Origin: Intestinibacter bartlettii
GTDB lineage: Bacteria; Bacillota; Clostridia; Peptostreptococcales; Peptostreptococcaceae
Assembly (NCBI RefSeq): GCF_018917435.1
Contig: NZ_JAHLOQ010000009.1
Location: 1-64,000 of the forward strand
Length of the DNA stretch: 64,000 nucleotides
Reading direction: 5' to 3'
A program made the position numbers and the translations under genes. Shown here one piece after another: positions 43,584-52,592 of the stretch. Under the pieces are notes generated by a model. That model saw nothing but the letters and a program-made list of their open reading frames with translations, ran no database searches and was not told where the DNA came from. Each line of letters opens with the position of its first letter. Positions within the stretch are counted from its first letter, which is position 1.

Positions 43584-44642
43584 ATGAAGGCAAGATTAAT
43601 ATTAGAAGACGGTACTGTTTTTAAAGGAAAAGCATTTGGTTATTTAGAAGAATCTGTTGGGGAAGTAGTATTCAATACTTCTATGACTGGATATGGGGAA
43701 GTATTAACTGACCCTTCTTACTATGGACAAATAGTAACTATGACTTACCCACTAATAGGAAACTATGGAATCAATTTAGAAGATGTACAATCAAAAAATG
43801 TATGTGTCAAAGGATTTATCGTTAGAGAAAAAAGTGACACACCTAATAACTTTAGAAATGAAATGAGCTTAGATGTTTATTTAAAACAAAATAAAATAAT
43901 CGGGCTTGAAGGAATAGATACAAGAGCATTAACAAAAATCCTTAGAAACGAAGGAACAATGAGGGGCATAATAACAATCGACGAAAATGCCACACTTGAA
44001 AGTGTTCAACCTAAGTTAGACAAATTTGATAATACATATGCTGTTTATGAAGTTTCAAGAAAAGAAAAAGAATACTATCAAGGTAGCGGAGCAAAAGTAG
44101 CCGTTATGGATTATGGTGTAAAACAAAATATAATAGACAACTTCGTAGAAAGAGGTTGTGATGTAACAATATATCCTGCTACTACAACTGCTGAAGAAGT
44201 ATTAAATGATAATCCAGATTTAATATTCTTATCAAATGGACCTGGAGATCCAGATGACCTAGATGAGATAGTAGGAAATGTTAAGAAAATGATAGGTAAA
44301 AAACCTATAGTAGGTATTTGCTTAGGACATCAAATTTTAGCTAGAACTTTCGGTGGAAAAACTGGAAAACTTAAATTCGGACACAGAGGTGGAAATCATC
44401 CTGTAAAAGATTTTGAAGAAAATAAAGTATTTATAACTGCACAAAACCACGGTTACTATGTGTGTGAAGTGCCAGAATGCATGGAAGTGACTCAAATCAA
44501 CTTAAACGACAACACAGTTGAAGGTATGAGACATAAAGAATTACCGATATATAGTGTGCAATATCATCCAGAGGCTTGCCCAGGACCAAAAGATAGCCAA
44601 TATATATTCGATAAATTCTTAGATGTATTAAACAATAAATAA
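43584..44642 (+). CDS. carA: Carbamoyl-phosphate synthase, small (glutaminase) subunit
   Basis: A 352-residue subunit that hydrolyses glutamine and channels ammonia to CarB. It has the N-terminal CPSase_sm_chain domain (~1-130) and a class I glutamine amidotransferase domain with the nucleophile in GICLGHQ and the His-Glu pair in YHPEA. GGAGGG precedes the ATG. It starts 12 bases after pyrF and belongs to the same PyrR-controlled transcript, so it mainly serves pyrimidine synthesis. Confidence 0.97.
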   Translation: MKARLILEDGTVFKGKAFGYLEESVGEVVFNTSMTGYGEVLTDPSYYGQIVTMTYPLIGNYGINLEDVQSKNVCVKGFIVREKSDTPNNFRNEMSLDVYLKQNKIIGLEGIDTRALTKILRNEGTMRGIITIDENATLESVQPKLDKFDNTYAVYEVSRKEKEYYQGSGAKVAVMDYGVKQNIIDNFVERGCDVTIYPATTTAEEVLNDNPDLIFLSNGPGDPDDLDEIVGNVKKMIGKKPIVGICLGHQILARTFGGKTGKLKFGHRGGNHPVKDFEENKVFITAQNHGYYVCEVPECMEVTQINLNDNTVEGMRHKELPIYSVQYHPEACPGPKDSQYIFDKFLDVLNNK

Positions 44643-44680
44643 TTAGAACGTTATAAGTATTTTGTGAAGGAGAAAAAATT

Positions 44681-47600
44681 ATGCCTAAAATAGATAGTAT
44701 CAAGAAAACATTAGTATTAGGATCAGGACCAATAATAATCGGACAAGCTGCAGAATTTGACTACTCAGGAACACAAGCTTGTGAAGCTTTAAAAGAAGAA
44801 GGGGTAGAAGTTGTATTAATAAACTCTAACCCAGCTACAATAATGACTGACAAAGAAGTAGCTCATAAAATTTATATAGAACCTCTTACATTAGAAGCAA
44901 TAGAAAAAGTAATAGAAAAGGAAAGACCGGACAGTTTACTTGCAGGTATGGGTGGACAAACAGCCCTTAACCTAGCAGTAGAATTATCAGATGCTGGTAT
45001 ATTAGATAAATACGGAGTTAAAGTAATTGGTACTTCAATAGAATCAATCAAAAAAGGTGAAGACAGAGATGAATTCAGAGAAATGATGAGAAGTATCAAC
45101 CAACCAGTAATCGAAAGTGACATAGTAACTAATTTAGAAGATGGTATCATCTATGCTGAAAAAATAGGATACCCAGTAATAATAAGACCTGCGTATACAC
45201 TAGGAGGAACTGGTGGAGGTATAGCTGAAAACAAAGAAGAATTAATAGAAATTCTTACTCATGGTTTACAACTTAGCCCAGTTACACAAGTTCTTATAGA
45301 AAAAAGTATAAAAGGTTGGAAAGAAATCGAATATGAAGTGATGAGGGACGGAAATGGAGATTGTATAACTGTTTGTAACATGGAAAATGTGGATCCAGTT
45401 GGTGTACATACAGGAGATAGTATAGTTGTTGCTCCATCTCAAACTTTAAGTGATAAAGAATACCAATTATTAAGAACAGCTTCAATTGAAATAATAAATG
45501 CAATTGAAGTAAAAGGTGGTTGTAACGTACAAATAGCATTACATCCTCACAGATTAGAATATGCAATAATAGAAATCAACCCAAGGGTTAGTAGATCTTC
45601 AGCATTAGCATCAAAAGCAACTGGTTATCCAATAGCAAAAGTTGCAGCTAAAATAGCTTTAGGTTATACATTAGATGAAATAGAAAATGCAGTAACTAAG
45701 AAAACAAAAGCTTGTTTCGAACCTACTCTTGACTATGTTGTTGTAAAAATACCAAAATGGCCATTCGATAAATTTAAACAAGCAAACAGAAGACTTGGAA
45801 CAAAAATGATGGCTACTGGAGAAATAATGAGTATCGGAAGTAACTTCGAAGCTGCATTATTAAAAGGTATAAGATCTCTAGAAATAGGAAAATACTCTTT
45901 AATTCATAAACCATCTCAAAAGAGAACTATAGAAGAATTAAAAGAGAGAGTAGTTATGCCAGATGACGAAAGATTATTTGATTTAGCCGAAATGATAAGA
46001 AGAGGCTATAGCATTGATATGATAGAAAAAATCACTGGTGTAGATAAATGGTTCTTATACAGAATAGATTGGATAGTTAAACAAGAAGAAAAATTAAAAA
46101 CTATGCATATAGAAGATATAAGCAAAGACTATTTAAAAACTCTTAAGAAAAAAGGATTCTCAGATAAAGGTATAGCTGACTTAATGAAAATAAGCCCAGA
46201 AAAAGTTTATGAATTAAGATCTCTATATAATATCCATGCAGCTTATAAAATGGTTGATACATGCGGTGGAGAATTCGATGCATTATCTCCATACTACTAC
46301 TCAACTTATGAAGAATATGATGAAGTTGTAGTAAGCGATAAGAGAAAAATAGTTGTTTTAGGTTCTGGACCAATAAGAATAGGTCAAGGTATAGAATTCG
46401 ATTATTGTTCAGTTCACTGTATAAAAGCATTAAGAAGATTAGGTATAGAAACTATAATAGTAAATAATAACCCAGAAACAGTAAGTACAGACTTCGATAC
46501 TTCTGATAAATTATACTTCGAGCCATTAACAGAAGAAGAAGTTTTAAATATAATAGAAAAAGAACAACCAGAAGGTGTAATCTTACAATTCGGTGGTCAA
46601 ACAGCTATAAAATTAGCTAAATTCCTAGATGAAAAGAATATACCTATATTAGGAACTGACTTTGCAGATATAGATGCAGCAGAAGATAGAGAAAAATTTG
46701 ATGAATTACTAGAAAAATTAAATATCAATAGACCAAAAGGGATAGCTGTATGGTCTACTGAAGAAGGTGTAAAACATGCTAGTGAAATTGGATATCCAGT
46801 TTTAGTTAGACCTTCTTATGTACTTGGTGGTCAAGGTATGGAAATAACTTATAACGAAGCTAAATTAAAAGCTTACCTTGATAGCGCATTCGAAAGAGAT
46901 AGCAAAAATCCAGTACTTATAGATAAATATCTAGTTGGTAGAGAAATAGAAGTAGACGCTATATGCGACAAAGAAGATATATTAATACCAGGTATAATGG
47001 AACATTTAGAAAGAGCAGGGGTTCACTCTGGGGACTCTATAACAATGTATCCAAGCCAAAATATATCTGATGATATAAAAGCTAAAATATTAGATTATAC
47101 TAAGAGAATATCACTAGAACTTAATGTTTTAGGTATGGTTAATATACAATTCATCGAATTCAAAGGTGAATTATACATCATAGAAGTTAACCCAAGAGCA
47201 AGTAGAACAGTACCATACATAAGTAAAGTTAGTGGTGTGCCAATAGTAGATTTAGCTACTAAATGTATGTTAGGCGCAAAATTAAAAGATTTAGGATATG
47301 GAACAGGAATCTACAAAACTCCAGACCTAATAGCTGTAAAAGTTCCAGTATTCTCAATGTCTAAACTTGCTAGAGTTGACGTAAGTCTTGGACCAGAAAT
47401 GAAATCAACTGGTGAAGTTTTAGGTGTTGGTGAAACATTGGAAGAAGCATTATACAAAGGATTCACAGCAGCAGGCAAGAAAATGTCTAATGATAGAGGA
47501 GTAGTTCTTGCAACTGTAAACGACCAAGATAAAGAAGAATTCTTAGAAATAGCAAAAGATATGAAACGTGTTGGATATACTTTCATGGCAACAGAAGGAA

Positions 47601-47887
47601 CAGCATCACTTCTAAAAGCTAATGGAATAGATTCAATAGTAGTTAATAAAATAGGAGAAGTTAGACCTAACATACTTGATGTTATAACTAATAACCAAGT
47701 TGATATGGTTATAAATACTCCAACAAAAGGTAACGATGCAACTAGAGATGGATTCAGAATAAGAAGATTAGCAACTGAATATTCAATAGATGTTATGACA
47801 TCACTAGATACACTAAAGGCATTAGTAAAAGTAAATCAAAAACATATTGATAAAGATCAATTAAAAGTATATAATCTAGCAGATTAA
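44681..47887 (+). CDS. carB: Carbamoyl-phosphate synthase, large subunit
   Basis: A 1068-residue two-module ATP-grasp enzyme. The first module (~1-400) phosphorylates bicarbonate, an oligomerisation domain follows (~405-550), the second ATP-grasp module is ~555-930, and the C-terminal MGS-like allosteric domain is ~935-1068. Repeated GSGPIIIGQ and GSGPIRIGQ open the two modules. The length equals the bacterial norm. AAGGAGAA precedes the ATG. It is the last gene of the operon, followed by a terminator. Confidence 0.98.
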   Translation: MPKIDSIKKTLVLGSGPIIIGQAAEFDYSGTQACEALKEEGVEVVLINSNPATIMTDKEVAHKIYIEPLTLEAIEKVIEKERPDSLLAGMGGQTALNLAVELSDAGILDKYGVKVIGTSIESIKKGEDRDEFREMMRSINQPVIESDIVTNLEDGIIYAEKIGYPVIIRPAYTLGGTGGGIAENKEELIEILTHGLQLSPVTQVLIEKSIKGWKEIEYEVMRDGNGDCITVCNMENVDPVGVHTGDSIVVAPSQTLSDKEYQLLRTASIEIINAIEVKGGCNVQIALHPHRLEYAIIEINPRVSRSSALASKATGYPIAKVAAKIALGYTLDEIENAVTKKTKACFEPTLDYVVVKIPKWPFDKFKQANRRLGTKMMATGEIMSIGSNFEAALLKGIRSLEIGKYSLIHKPSQKRTIEELKERVVMPDDERLFDLAEMIRRGYSIDMIEKITGVDKWFLYRIDWIVKQEEKLKTMHIEDISKDYLKTLKKKGFSDKGIADLMKISPEKVYELRSLYNIHAAYKMVDTCGGEFDALSPYYYSTYEEYDEVVVSDKRKIVVLGSGPIRIGQGIEFDYCSVHCIKALRRLGIETIIVNNNPETVSTDFDTSDKLYFEPLTEEEVLNIIEKEQPEGVILQFGGQTAIKLAKFLDEKNIPILGTDFADIDAAEDREKFDELLEKLNINRPKGIAVWSTEEGVKHASEIGYPVLVRPSYVLGGQGMEITYNEAKLKAYLDSAFERDSKNPVLIDKYLVGREIEVDAICDKEDILIPGIMEHLERAGVHSGDSITMYPSQNISDDIKAKILDYTKRISLELNVLGMVNIQFIEFKGELYIIEVNPRASRTVPYISKVSGVPIVDLATKCMLGAKLKDLGYGTGIYKTPDLIAVKVPVFSMSKLARVDVSLGPEMKSTGEVLGVGETLEEALYKGFTAAGKKMSNDRGVVLATVNDQDKEEFLEIAKDMKRVGYTFMATEGTASLLKANGIDSIVVNKIGEVRPNILDVITNNQVDMVINTPTKGNDATRDGFRIRRLATEYSIDVMTSLDTLKALVKVNQKHIDKDQLKVYNLAD

Positions 47888-47897
47888 TAATTATATG

Positions 47898-47941
47898 AGC
47901 TACTGTAACCATAACTGTATGGATTTACAGTAGCTTTTTTA
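47898..47941 (+). terminator. Terminator of the pyrF-carAB operon
   Basis: AGCTACTGTAA (47898-47908) pairs with TTACAGTAGCT (47925-47935), then T6. Confidence 0.9.
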
Positions 47942-47964
47942 TTTCGTGCAAAATTAAATTTTAA

Positions 47965-48178
47965 GTAATATATTAGGTTTTGGGAGTTATAGGCTATATA
48001 AATTTTTATAAAAAATTTATATAGCTAAGGTTAATTTAAGGTTTCTAAGTTATTATAATATCAACAGATAAGTAATAACACTTATTAATACCCAAATAAC
48101 TAGAAATAGAATAATTTTTTTGATGATTTTTTTAGTAATAACTCCCTGAAAAAAGAATGTGGCGGCGCATTCTTTTTT
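47965..48178 (+). ncRNA. Possible untranslated RNA with its own terminator
   Basis: Part of a 612-bp gap with no credible gene. A perfect 14-bp hairpin (CTATATAAATTTTT and its complement) lies at about 47993-48024. A second AAG/TTATTA hairpin lies near 48048-48086. A strong terminator (AAAAAAGAATG 48149-48159 with CATTCTTTTTT 48168-48178) ends it. The carB terminator is far upstream, so this terminator must end another transcript. No clear promoter or known RNA family is seen. Confidence 0.35.
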
Positions 48179-48204
48179 TGTGTTCAAATTTGTGGACAAA
48201 AGGG

Positions 48205-48250
48205 AAAGGACTATCGAGAGATAAATTATTACTACATCGATAGCCCTTTT
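48205..48250 (+). terminator. Second hairpin in the carB downstream gap
   Basis: AAAGGACTATCGA (48205-48217) pairs with TCGATAGCCCTTT (48237-48249) with one mismatch and a 19-base loop; only TTTTA follows. Its transcript is unknown. Confidence 0.5.
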
Positions 48251-48458
48251 ATACTGATTATATGTTGTAACAAAAAACGGAATTTAGTTTATAAAAAGGT
48301 AAAAAATATAGAAGAGAAAATACAAAAGGAAAACAAATGAAATAAGTTAAAAAAATATAGTTTTAAAAAGTTAATAAAATAACTTCGGGAAAACGATTTT
48401 ATAAAATTACAAAATCAATATTGTATATAGGTTAAAAAAATAACAAAAAATTGCGTAT

Positions 48459-48490
48459 AAAAAAAGAGAAACAAAAATATTTGTTTCTCT
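48459..48490 (-). terminator. Terminator of the DUF3298-like gene
   Basis: On the minus strand AGAGAAACAAA pairs with TTTGTTTCTCT and is followed by a T7 run, ten bases after the stop codon. Confidence 0.85.
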
Positions 48491-48499
48491 AGTTATGAA

Positions 48500-49243
48500 C
48501 TATCTTCTTTTTTTTCTTCTAAGGATATTTTGTGGATTACAATAAAATCTAGGGTTAATATACTGACCGAACTCTTCAAATGAAACTAAGAATTTTGGAA
48601 CACCAGCTGATTGTGATGCTATTTCATCAATTTCAAAGAAAAGAACAATTCCTTTATCTGTTATGTAGAATGCTTGTGAATCAGGAATTTCTACGACAGT
48701 ACCCTCGTAAAATAAAGTTGGTGTTTTAGTGATTTCATTATTTACAAAGTCTGAAAGTAATTGAATATAATCTACACCTTCGTTGAATAGATCCTTTAAA
48801 GTTAGTGTATTACCAGTCAATAAGTCTATATTAAAATGATAGACATCTTCATATAAAGGGCCATAATTATCACTAATAGAATCGAGATTTAATACAAAAC
48901 TTAAAACATGATTTTTACTAAAGGTAATATCGTAAGTAGTATTTACTTGATAAACCCTCTTAGGAAGCGCATTTTGTGCTGCTGTTTTATTGTATTGGGC
49001 CATTTCTTCATAAAGGCTATTTCTAAAAGTATCTACATTAGAATAAACAGTTTCATTTAAAGTATTTAGAATTTGTTTATCTACTTGAAAATATCCGTTT
49101 TTTACATTGAAGAATACAGGATAAGCTAAATCAAAGTAGAAATATTCTTCCCTACCAAAAATTTCGTTATATTGGATATATAGTAAATTGTAGATACATC
49201 CTGTGAAATTCGGACTTATTTGATTCATTATAATTAGTTGCAT
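48500..49243 (-). CDS. DUF3298/RsiV-C-like protein, N-terminus uncertain
   Basis: A protein of up to 247 residues whose middle and C-terminal parts resemble DUF4163/DUF3298 domains (YEDVYHFNIDLLTGNTLTLKDLF, then VVEIPDSQAFYITDKGIVLFFE). These domains are found in RsiV-type and peptidoglycan-deacetylase-associated extracytoplasmic proteins. A signal peptide would be expected, but none is visible. The first in-frame ATG (49243) has no ribosome binding site, and a stop precedes it. A strong AGGAGGTGA (49275-49283) lies ~33 bases upstream in another frame. The true start, or a frameshift near the N-terminus, is therefore open. The tail CNPQNILRRKKRR is basic. Confidence 0.65.
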   Translation of the reverse strand: MQLIIMNQISPNFTGCIYNLLYIQYNEIFGREEYFYFDLAYPVFFNVKNGYFQVDKQILNTLNETVYSNVDTFRNSLYEEMAQYNKTAAQNALPKRVYQVNTTYDITFSKNHVLSFVLNLDSISDNYGPLYEDVYHFNIDLLTGNTLTLKDLFNEGVDYIQLLSDFVNNEITKTPTLFYEGTVVEIPDSQAFYITDKGIVLFFEIDEIASQSAGVPKFLVSFEEFGQYINPRFYCNPQNILRRKKRR

Positions 49244-49431
49244 AAAAATCTATTTTAGACTTAATAGCAACAATTCACCTCCTAACTAAATAAATTACTA
49301 ATATTTATGATTACTTTTATAAAAAAAGAACTTTTTAATTTAGAGGGATTATTAATTCATACAAAAGATTATAGAAATGACAAATAAAGTATATAAACTC
49401 GTTAAAATACCTAAAATAAAGCTAGTTAATA

Positions 49432-49440
49432 TGATATAAT
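49432..49440 (+). promoter_or_regulatory. Extended -10 promoter before the methyltransferase gene
   Basis: TGA followed directly by TATAAT forms an extended -10 element about 35 bases before the start codon. No good -35 is seen. Confidence 0.4.
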
Positions 49441-49475
49441 ACATAAGATTAGTAAGAATTATAGGAGGTAATAAC

Positions 49476-50348
49476 GTGTTATTATTAGCGGATCAATGGA
49501 AAGATTATGAACTTATAGACATGGGAAATGGAGAAAAATTAGAGAGATGGGGAAATTATGTTCTTAGAAGACCAGACCCTCAAGTAGTTTGGCCAATGGA
49601 GGCTGAATGGTCTTTATGGAAAAATCCTCATGGACATTACCACAGAAGTAATAAAGGTGGAGGTCAATGGGAACATAAAAAGAAATACCCAGAACAATGG
49701 ACTATAAGTTATAAAAACTTAAAATTCCACATAAAACCAACTGGATTTAAACACACTGGATTATTCCCAGAACAAGCGGCAAACTGGGAGTGGTCAATGG
49801 ATAAAATAAGAAATGCAAAAAGACCAATAAAAGTATTAAACTTATTTGCTTATACTGGTGGAGCAACTGTTGCTTGTGCTGCAGCTGGAGCAGAAGTATG
49901 TCACGTAGATGCTTCTAAAGGTATGACTACTCAAGCAAAAGAAAATATAAAATTATCAGGATTAGAAGATAGAAAAGTAAGATTTATAGTAGATGATGTT
50001 GTAAAATTCGTTGAAAGAGAAATAAGAAGAGGAAATAAATATGATGCAATCATCATGGACCCACCTTCTTACGGAAGAGGACCAAAAGGTGAAGTATGGC
50101 AAATAGAAGAAAAACTTTTCGATTTTGTTAACTTATGTATGAAAGTATTATCAGACAAGCCATTATTCTTCTTAATAAACTCATATACAACTGGATTCTC
50201 TCCAATAGTATTAGAAAATGTACTTGAAACTACTATAGGTAAGAAAGTAAAAGGTGGAAAAATATACGGAGGAGAATTAGGAATACCAGCTTCAAGAGAC
50301 GGAAAAATTCTTCCATGTGGTATATTTGGTAGATGGGAGTCTAAATAA
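49476..50348 (+). CDS. SAM-dependent methyltransferase, RlmI/RlmK-like
   Basis: A 290-residue class I methyltransferase similar to the catalytic part of rRNA large-subunit methyltransferases. The SAM-binding strand LNLFAYTGGATVACA starts near residue 124. The target-binding NPPY-type motif is DPPSYGRGP near 206. It lacks an N-terminal PUA domain. The likely substrate is 23S rRNA, but that is inferred. The start is GTG, six bases after AGGAGG. Its stop overlaps the ATG of the pseudouridine synthase gene by one base (TAATG), so both probably act in RNA modification. Confidence 0.85.
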   Translation: MLLLADQWKDYELIDMGNGEKLERWGNYVLRRPDPQVVWPMEAEWSLWKNPHGHYHRSNKGGGQWEHKKKYPEQWTISYKNLKFHIKPTGFKHTGLFPEQAANWEWSMDKIRNAKRPIKVLNLFAYTGGATVACAAAGAEVCHVDASKGMTTQAKENIKLSGLEDRKVRFIVDDVVKFVEREIRRGNKYDAIIMDPPSYGRGPKGEVWQIEEKLFDFVNLCMKVLSDKPLFFLINSYTTGFSPIVLENVLETTIGKKVKGGKIYGGELGIPASRDGKILPCGIFGRWESK

Positions 50349-51013
50349 TGCTTAACGTAATATTTGAAGACAATCATTTATTAGTAGTTGAAAAGTCTGT
50401 AAACATATTATCTCAAGGTGATAATACTAATGATGATGATATGGTAAATTTATTAAAAAAATACTTAAAAGAAAAATACAACAAACCAGGAAATGTTTTT
50501 GTTGGGCTAGTTCATAGATTAGATAGACCAGTTGGAGGAATAATGGTGTTTGCCAAAACTTCAAAAGCTGCATCTAGACTATCTGAGCAAGTGAGAAATA
50601 AGACGTTTAAGAAAACTTATAAAGCTGTAATTCATGGTGACATGAAAAAAAGAGAAGATAACTTAAGCGACTATTTATACAAAGATAAAAAAACAAACAT
50701 GGTAAGTGTAGTAAATAAAAATCATAAAGATGCTAAGGATGCAAAATTAAGTTACAAAACTTTAGCATCAAACAATGGTTTTAGTCTTGTAGAAATTGAT
50801 TTACAAACAGGTAGACCACACCAAATCAGAGTTCAGTTTTCAAGCAGAAATCACCCACTTTATGGTGATCAAAGGTACGGAAAAAACGTAAATAAAAAAG
50901 GACAACAAATAGCATTGTGGTCTTATAAAATAGAAATAGAACATCCAACTAAAAAAGAAAAAATGGAATTTGTTTGTGAACCACCAAATAAATATCCATG
51001 GAATATGTTTTAG
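50348..51013 (+). CDS. RluA-family RNA pseudouridine synthase
   Basis: A 221-residue synthase that isomerises uridine in rRNA or tRNA. The catalytic motif is HRLDRPVGG with the nucleophilic Asp at 59. TGRPHQIRVQFS and a GD-containing C-terminus complete the fold. No S4 domain precedes it, so it belongs to the short RluA/RluC-like forms; the target site cannot be given. It is translationally coupled to the upstream methyltransferase and lies 18 bases before a UPF0489 gene. Confidence 0.9.
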   Translation: MLNVIFEDNHLLVVEKSVNILSQGDNTNDDDMVNLLKKYLKEKYNKPGNVFVGLVHRLDRPVGGIMVFAKTSKAASRLSEQVRNKTFKKTYKAVIHGDMKKREDNLSDYLYKDKKTNMVSVVNKNHKDAKDAKLSYKTLASNNGFSLVEIDLQTGRPHQIRVQFSSRNHPLYGDQRYGKNVNKKGQQIALWSYKIEIEHPTKKEKMEFVCEPPNKYPWNMF

Positions 51014-51031
51014 TATTTTTAAGGAGAAAAT

Positions 51032-51736
51032 ATGGAGAGATATGTAGGTTTTTATATTGAAGAGCCAGTAGGAAACAATGTATTTTCTTATGATGAAAGA
51101 ACTAATAAGAAAATATTTGTGCCTAAATTAATAAAGGGAACTTTAGACGATGTATCTTTAGGTGAAAATATAGTGTTTAACGAAATAGATGAAGATACAG
51201 AAATAAAAGCAATAGGACTTAAAAATTTAGTTCAATACGAAGTAGATGGAAAAGTCGTTTATATATTTGACAACCATAATCATGCGTTTTATTTTTGGAT
51301 GAAAAGTTTGCAACAAGGATTATTTAATAAAGGTTGTAGATTAGTTCATGTAGACCAACATAAAGACATGAGAAAACCCGACAATTATACAGTAGACTTA
51401 GAAGATTTAGACGATGTTTTTAGATATACTAATAAAGTTTTAAATGTAGGAAACTTTATACAGCCAGCACTTAAAAAAGGCGTATTTGATGATGTTGATA
51501 TAATAGACAGTTCTTATGGATTTGATATCGATGTACAAGGGGAATATGTTTTAGATATAGATTTAGATATATTCTCTAAGGATATGGATTATATTCCATA
51601 TGATTTCAGATTAAACAAAATCAAGGAGCTAATAAAGGGAGCAAAAGTGATAACAATCGCTTCAAGTCCATACTTTATAGACCAAGAGTATGCCATAAAG
51701 GTATTAAAAGAATTGTTTAATTATGATATAATATAG
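51032..51736 (+). CDS. UPF0489-family protein
   Basis: A 234-residue protein of the UPF0489 family, related to human C5orf22 and thought to share an arginase-like fold. Candidate metal residues sit in FDNHNHAFYFW (about 79-89), HVDQHKDM (about 107-114) and DIDLDIFS. No reaction has been established for the family. AAGGAGA precedes the ATG, and it follows the pseudouridine synthase within 20 bases, so co-transcription is likely. Confidence 0.82.
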   Translation: MERYVGFYIEEPVGNNVFSYDERTNKKIFVPKLIKGTLDDVSLGENIVFNEIDEDTEIKAIGLKNLVQYEVDGKVVYIFDNHNHAFYFWMKSLQQGLFNKGCRLVHVDQHKDMRKPDNYTVDLEDLDDVFRYTNKVLNVGNFIQPALKKGVFDDVDIIDSSYGFDIDVQGEYVLDIDLDIFSKDMDYIPYDFRLNKIKELIKGAKVITIASSPYFIDQEYAIKVLKELFNYDII

Positions 51737-51796
51737 AATTGTTAATAATAAGAAAATAAAACTTCAAAAATAAATATTAATTAGGAGGAACTTATA

Positions 51797-52294
51797 ATGA
51801 GTTTATATGCAGAGTGGAGAAATCTTTGTGATAACCACGCAAACAATGATGAAGAAATAAAATTCTGGGAAAATTACTTAAAATCAGAAGCAGGAATATA
51901 CAATGAAATATTAAACAACAAAACTGATGTTGTTGAAGGTACAGTTGCTGAATTAGCTGCTAAATACAACGTATCTAACGAATTATTCATGGGATTCTTA
52001 GATGGTATAAGCGAAAGTGTTAAAGAAGAGTTAGACTTAGAAAACATAGAAGCTGACACTAACGTTTCTATAAAAATAGACTGGGAAAAATTATACTACA
52101 ATATGTTAGGTGCTGAAGCTCACTGGTTATATGAATTACAAGGATGGGATGGAATATTATCTCCTGAAACTAGAAAAGCTATAACTAAAGACTTCAACAG
52201 ATCTAGAATAGTAGTTAAAGAAGACAAAGTTGGAAGAAATGATCCATGTCCATGCGGAAGCGGTAAAAAATACAAAAAATGTTGTGGAAAATAA
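51797..52294 (+). CDS. SEC-C motif protein
   Basis: A 165-residue acidic, helical protein ending in a SEC-C zinc motif, [20 protein letters not shown], the same metal-binding tail as in SecA. The N-terminal ~140 residues match no domain I can name. Stand-alone SEC-C proteins are often ribosome- or Sec-associated, but nothing here proves that. AGGAGG lies before the ATG. A TGATATAAT extended -10 element inside the end of the preceding gene may provide its own promoter. It has its own terminator. Confidence 0.85.
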   Translation: MSLYAEWRNLCDNHANNDEEIKFWENYLKSEAGIYNEILNNKTDVVEGTVAELAAKYNVSNELFMGFLDGISESVKEELDLENIEADTNVSIKIDWEKLYYNMLGAEAHWLYELQGWDGILSPETRKAITKDFNRSRIVVKEDKVGRNDPCPCGSGKKYKKCCGK

Positions 52295-52307
52295 TATCTA
52301 AATAAAT

Positions 52308-52358
52308 AAAAAGCATTTGAAATACACATTTAATTTGTGGTTTCAGATGCTTTTTTTA
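52308..52358 (+). terminator. Terminator after the SEC-C gene
   Basis: AAAAAGCATTTGAAA followed by CACA pairs, with small mismatches, to TGTG and TTTCAGATGCTTTTT, then more T. Confidence 0.85.
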
Positions 52359-52592
52359 TTTCCTCAAAAAAATATAAATAAAATTATTGACTTGGAGTTA
52401 GCTCTAAATGATATCGTATAAGAACGTTAAAAATATGTTACAAAAAATCACATTTGGAGTATTCATAATATTGACAGAATGATTAATAATTATGATGCAA
52501 ATTTTAAATTTAAAATGCCGAAAATAAATAATGTAGGCAGAACTATATATTTTTTAACTAAAAAATATAACTAGGTCAATATAGGAGGAACA

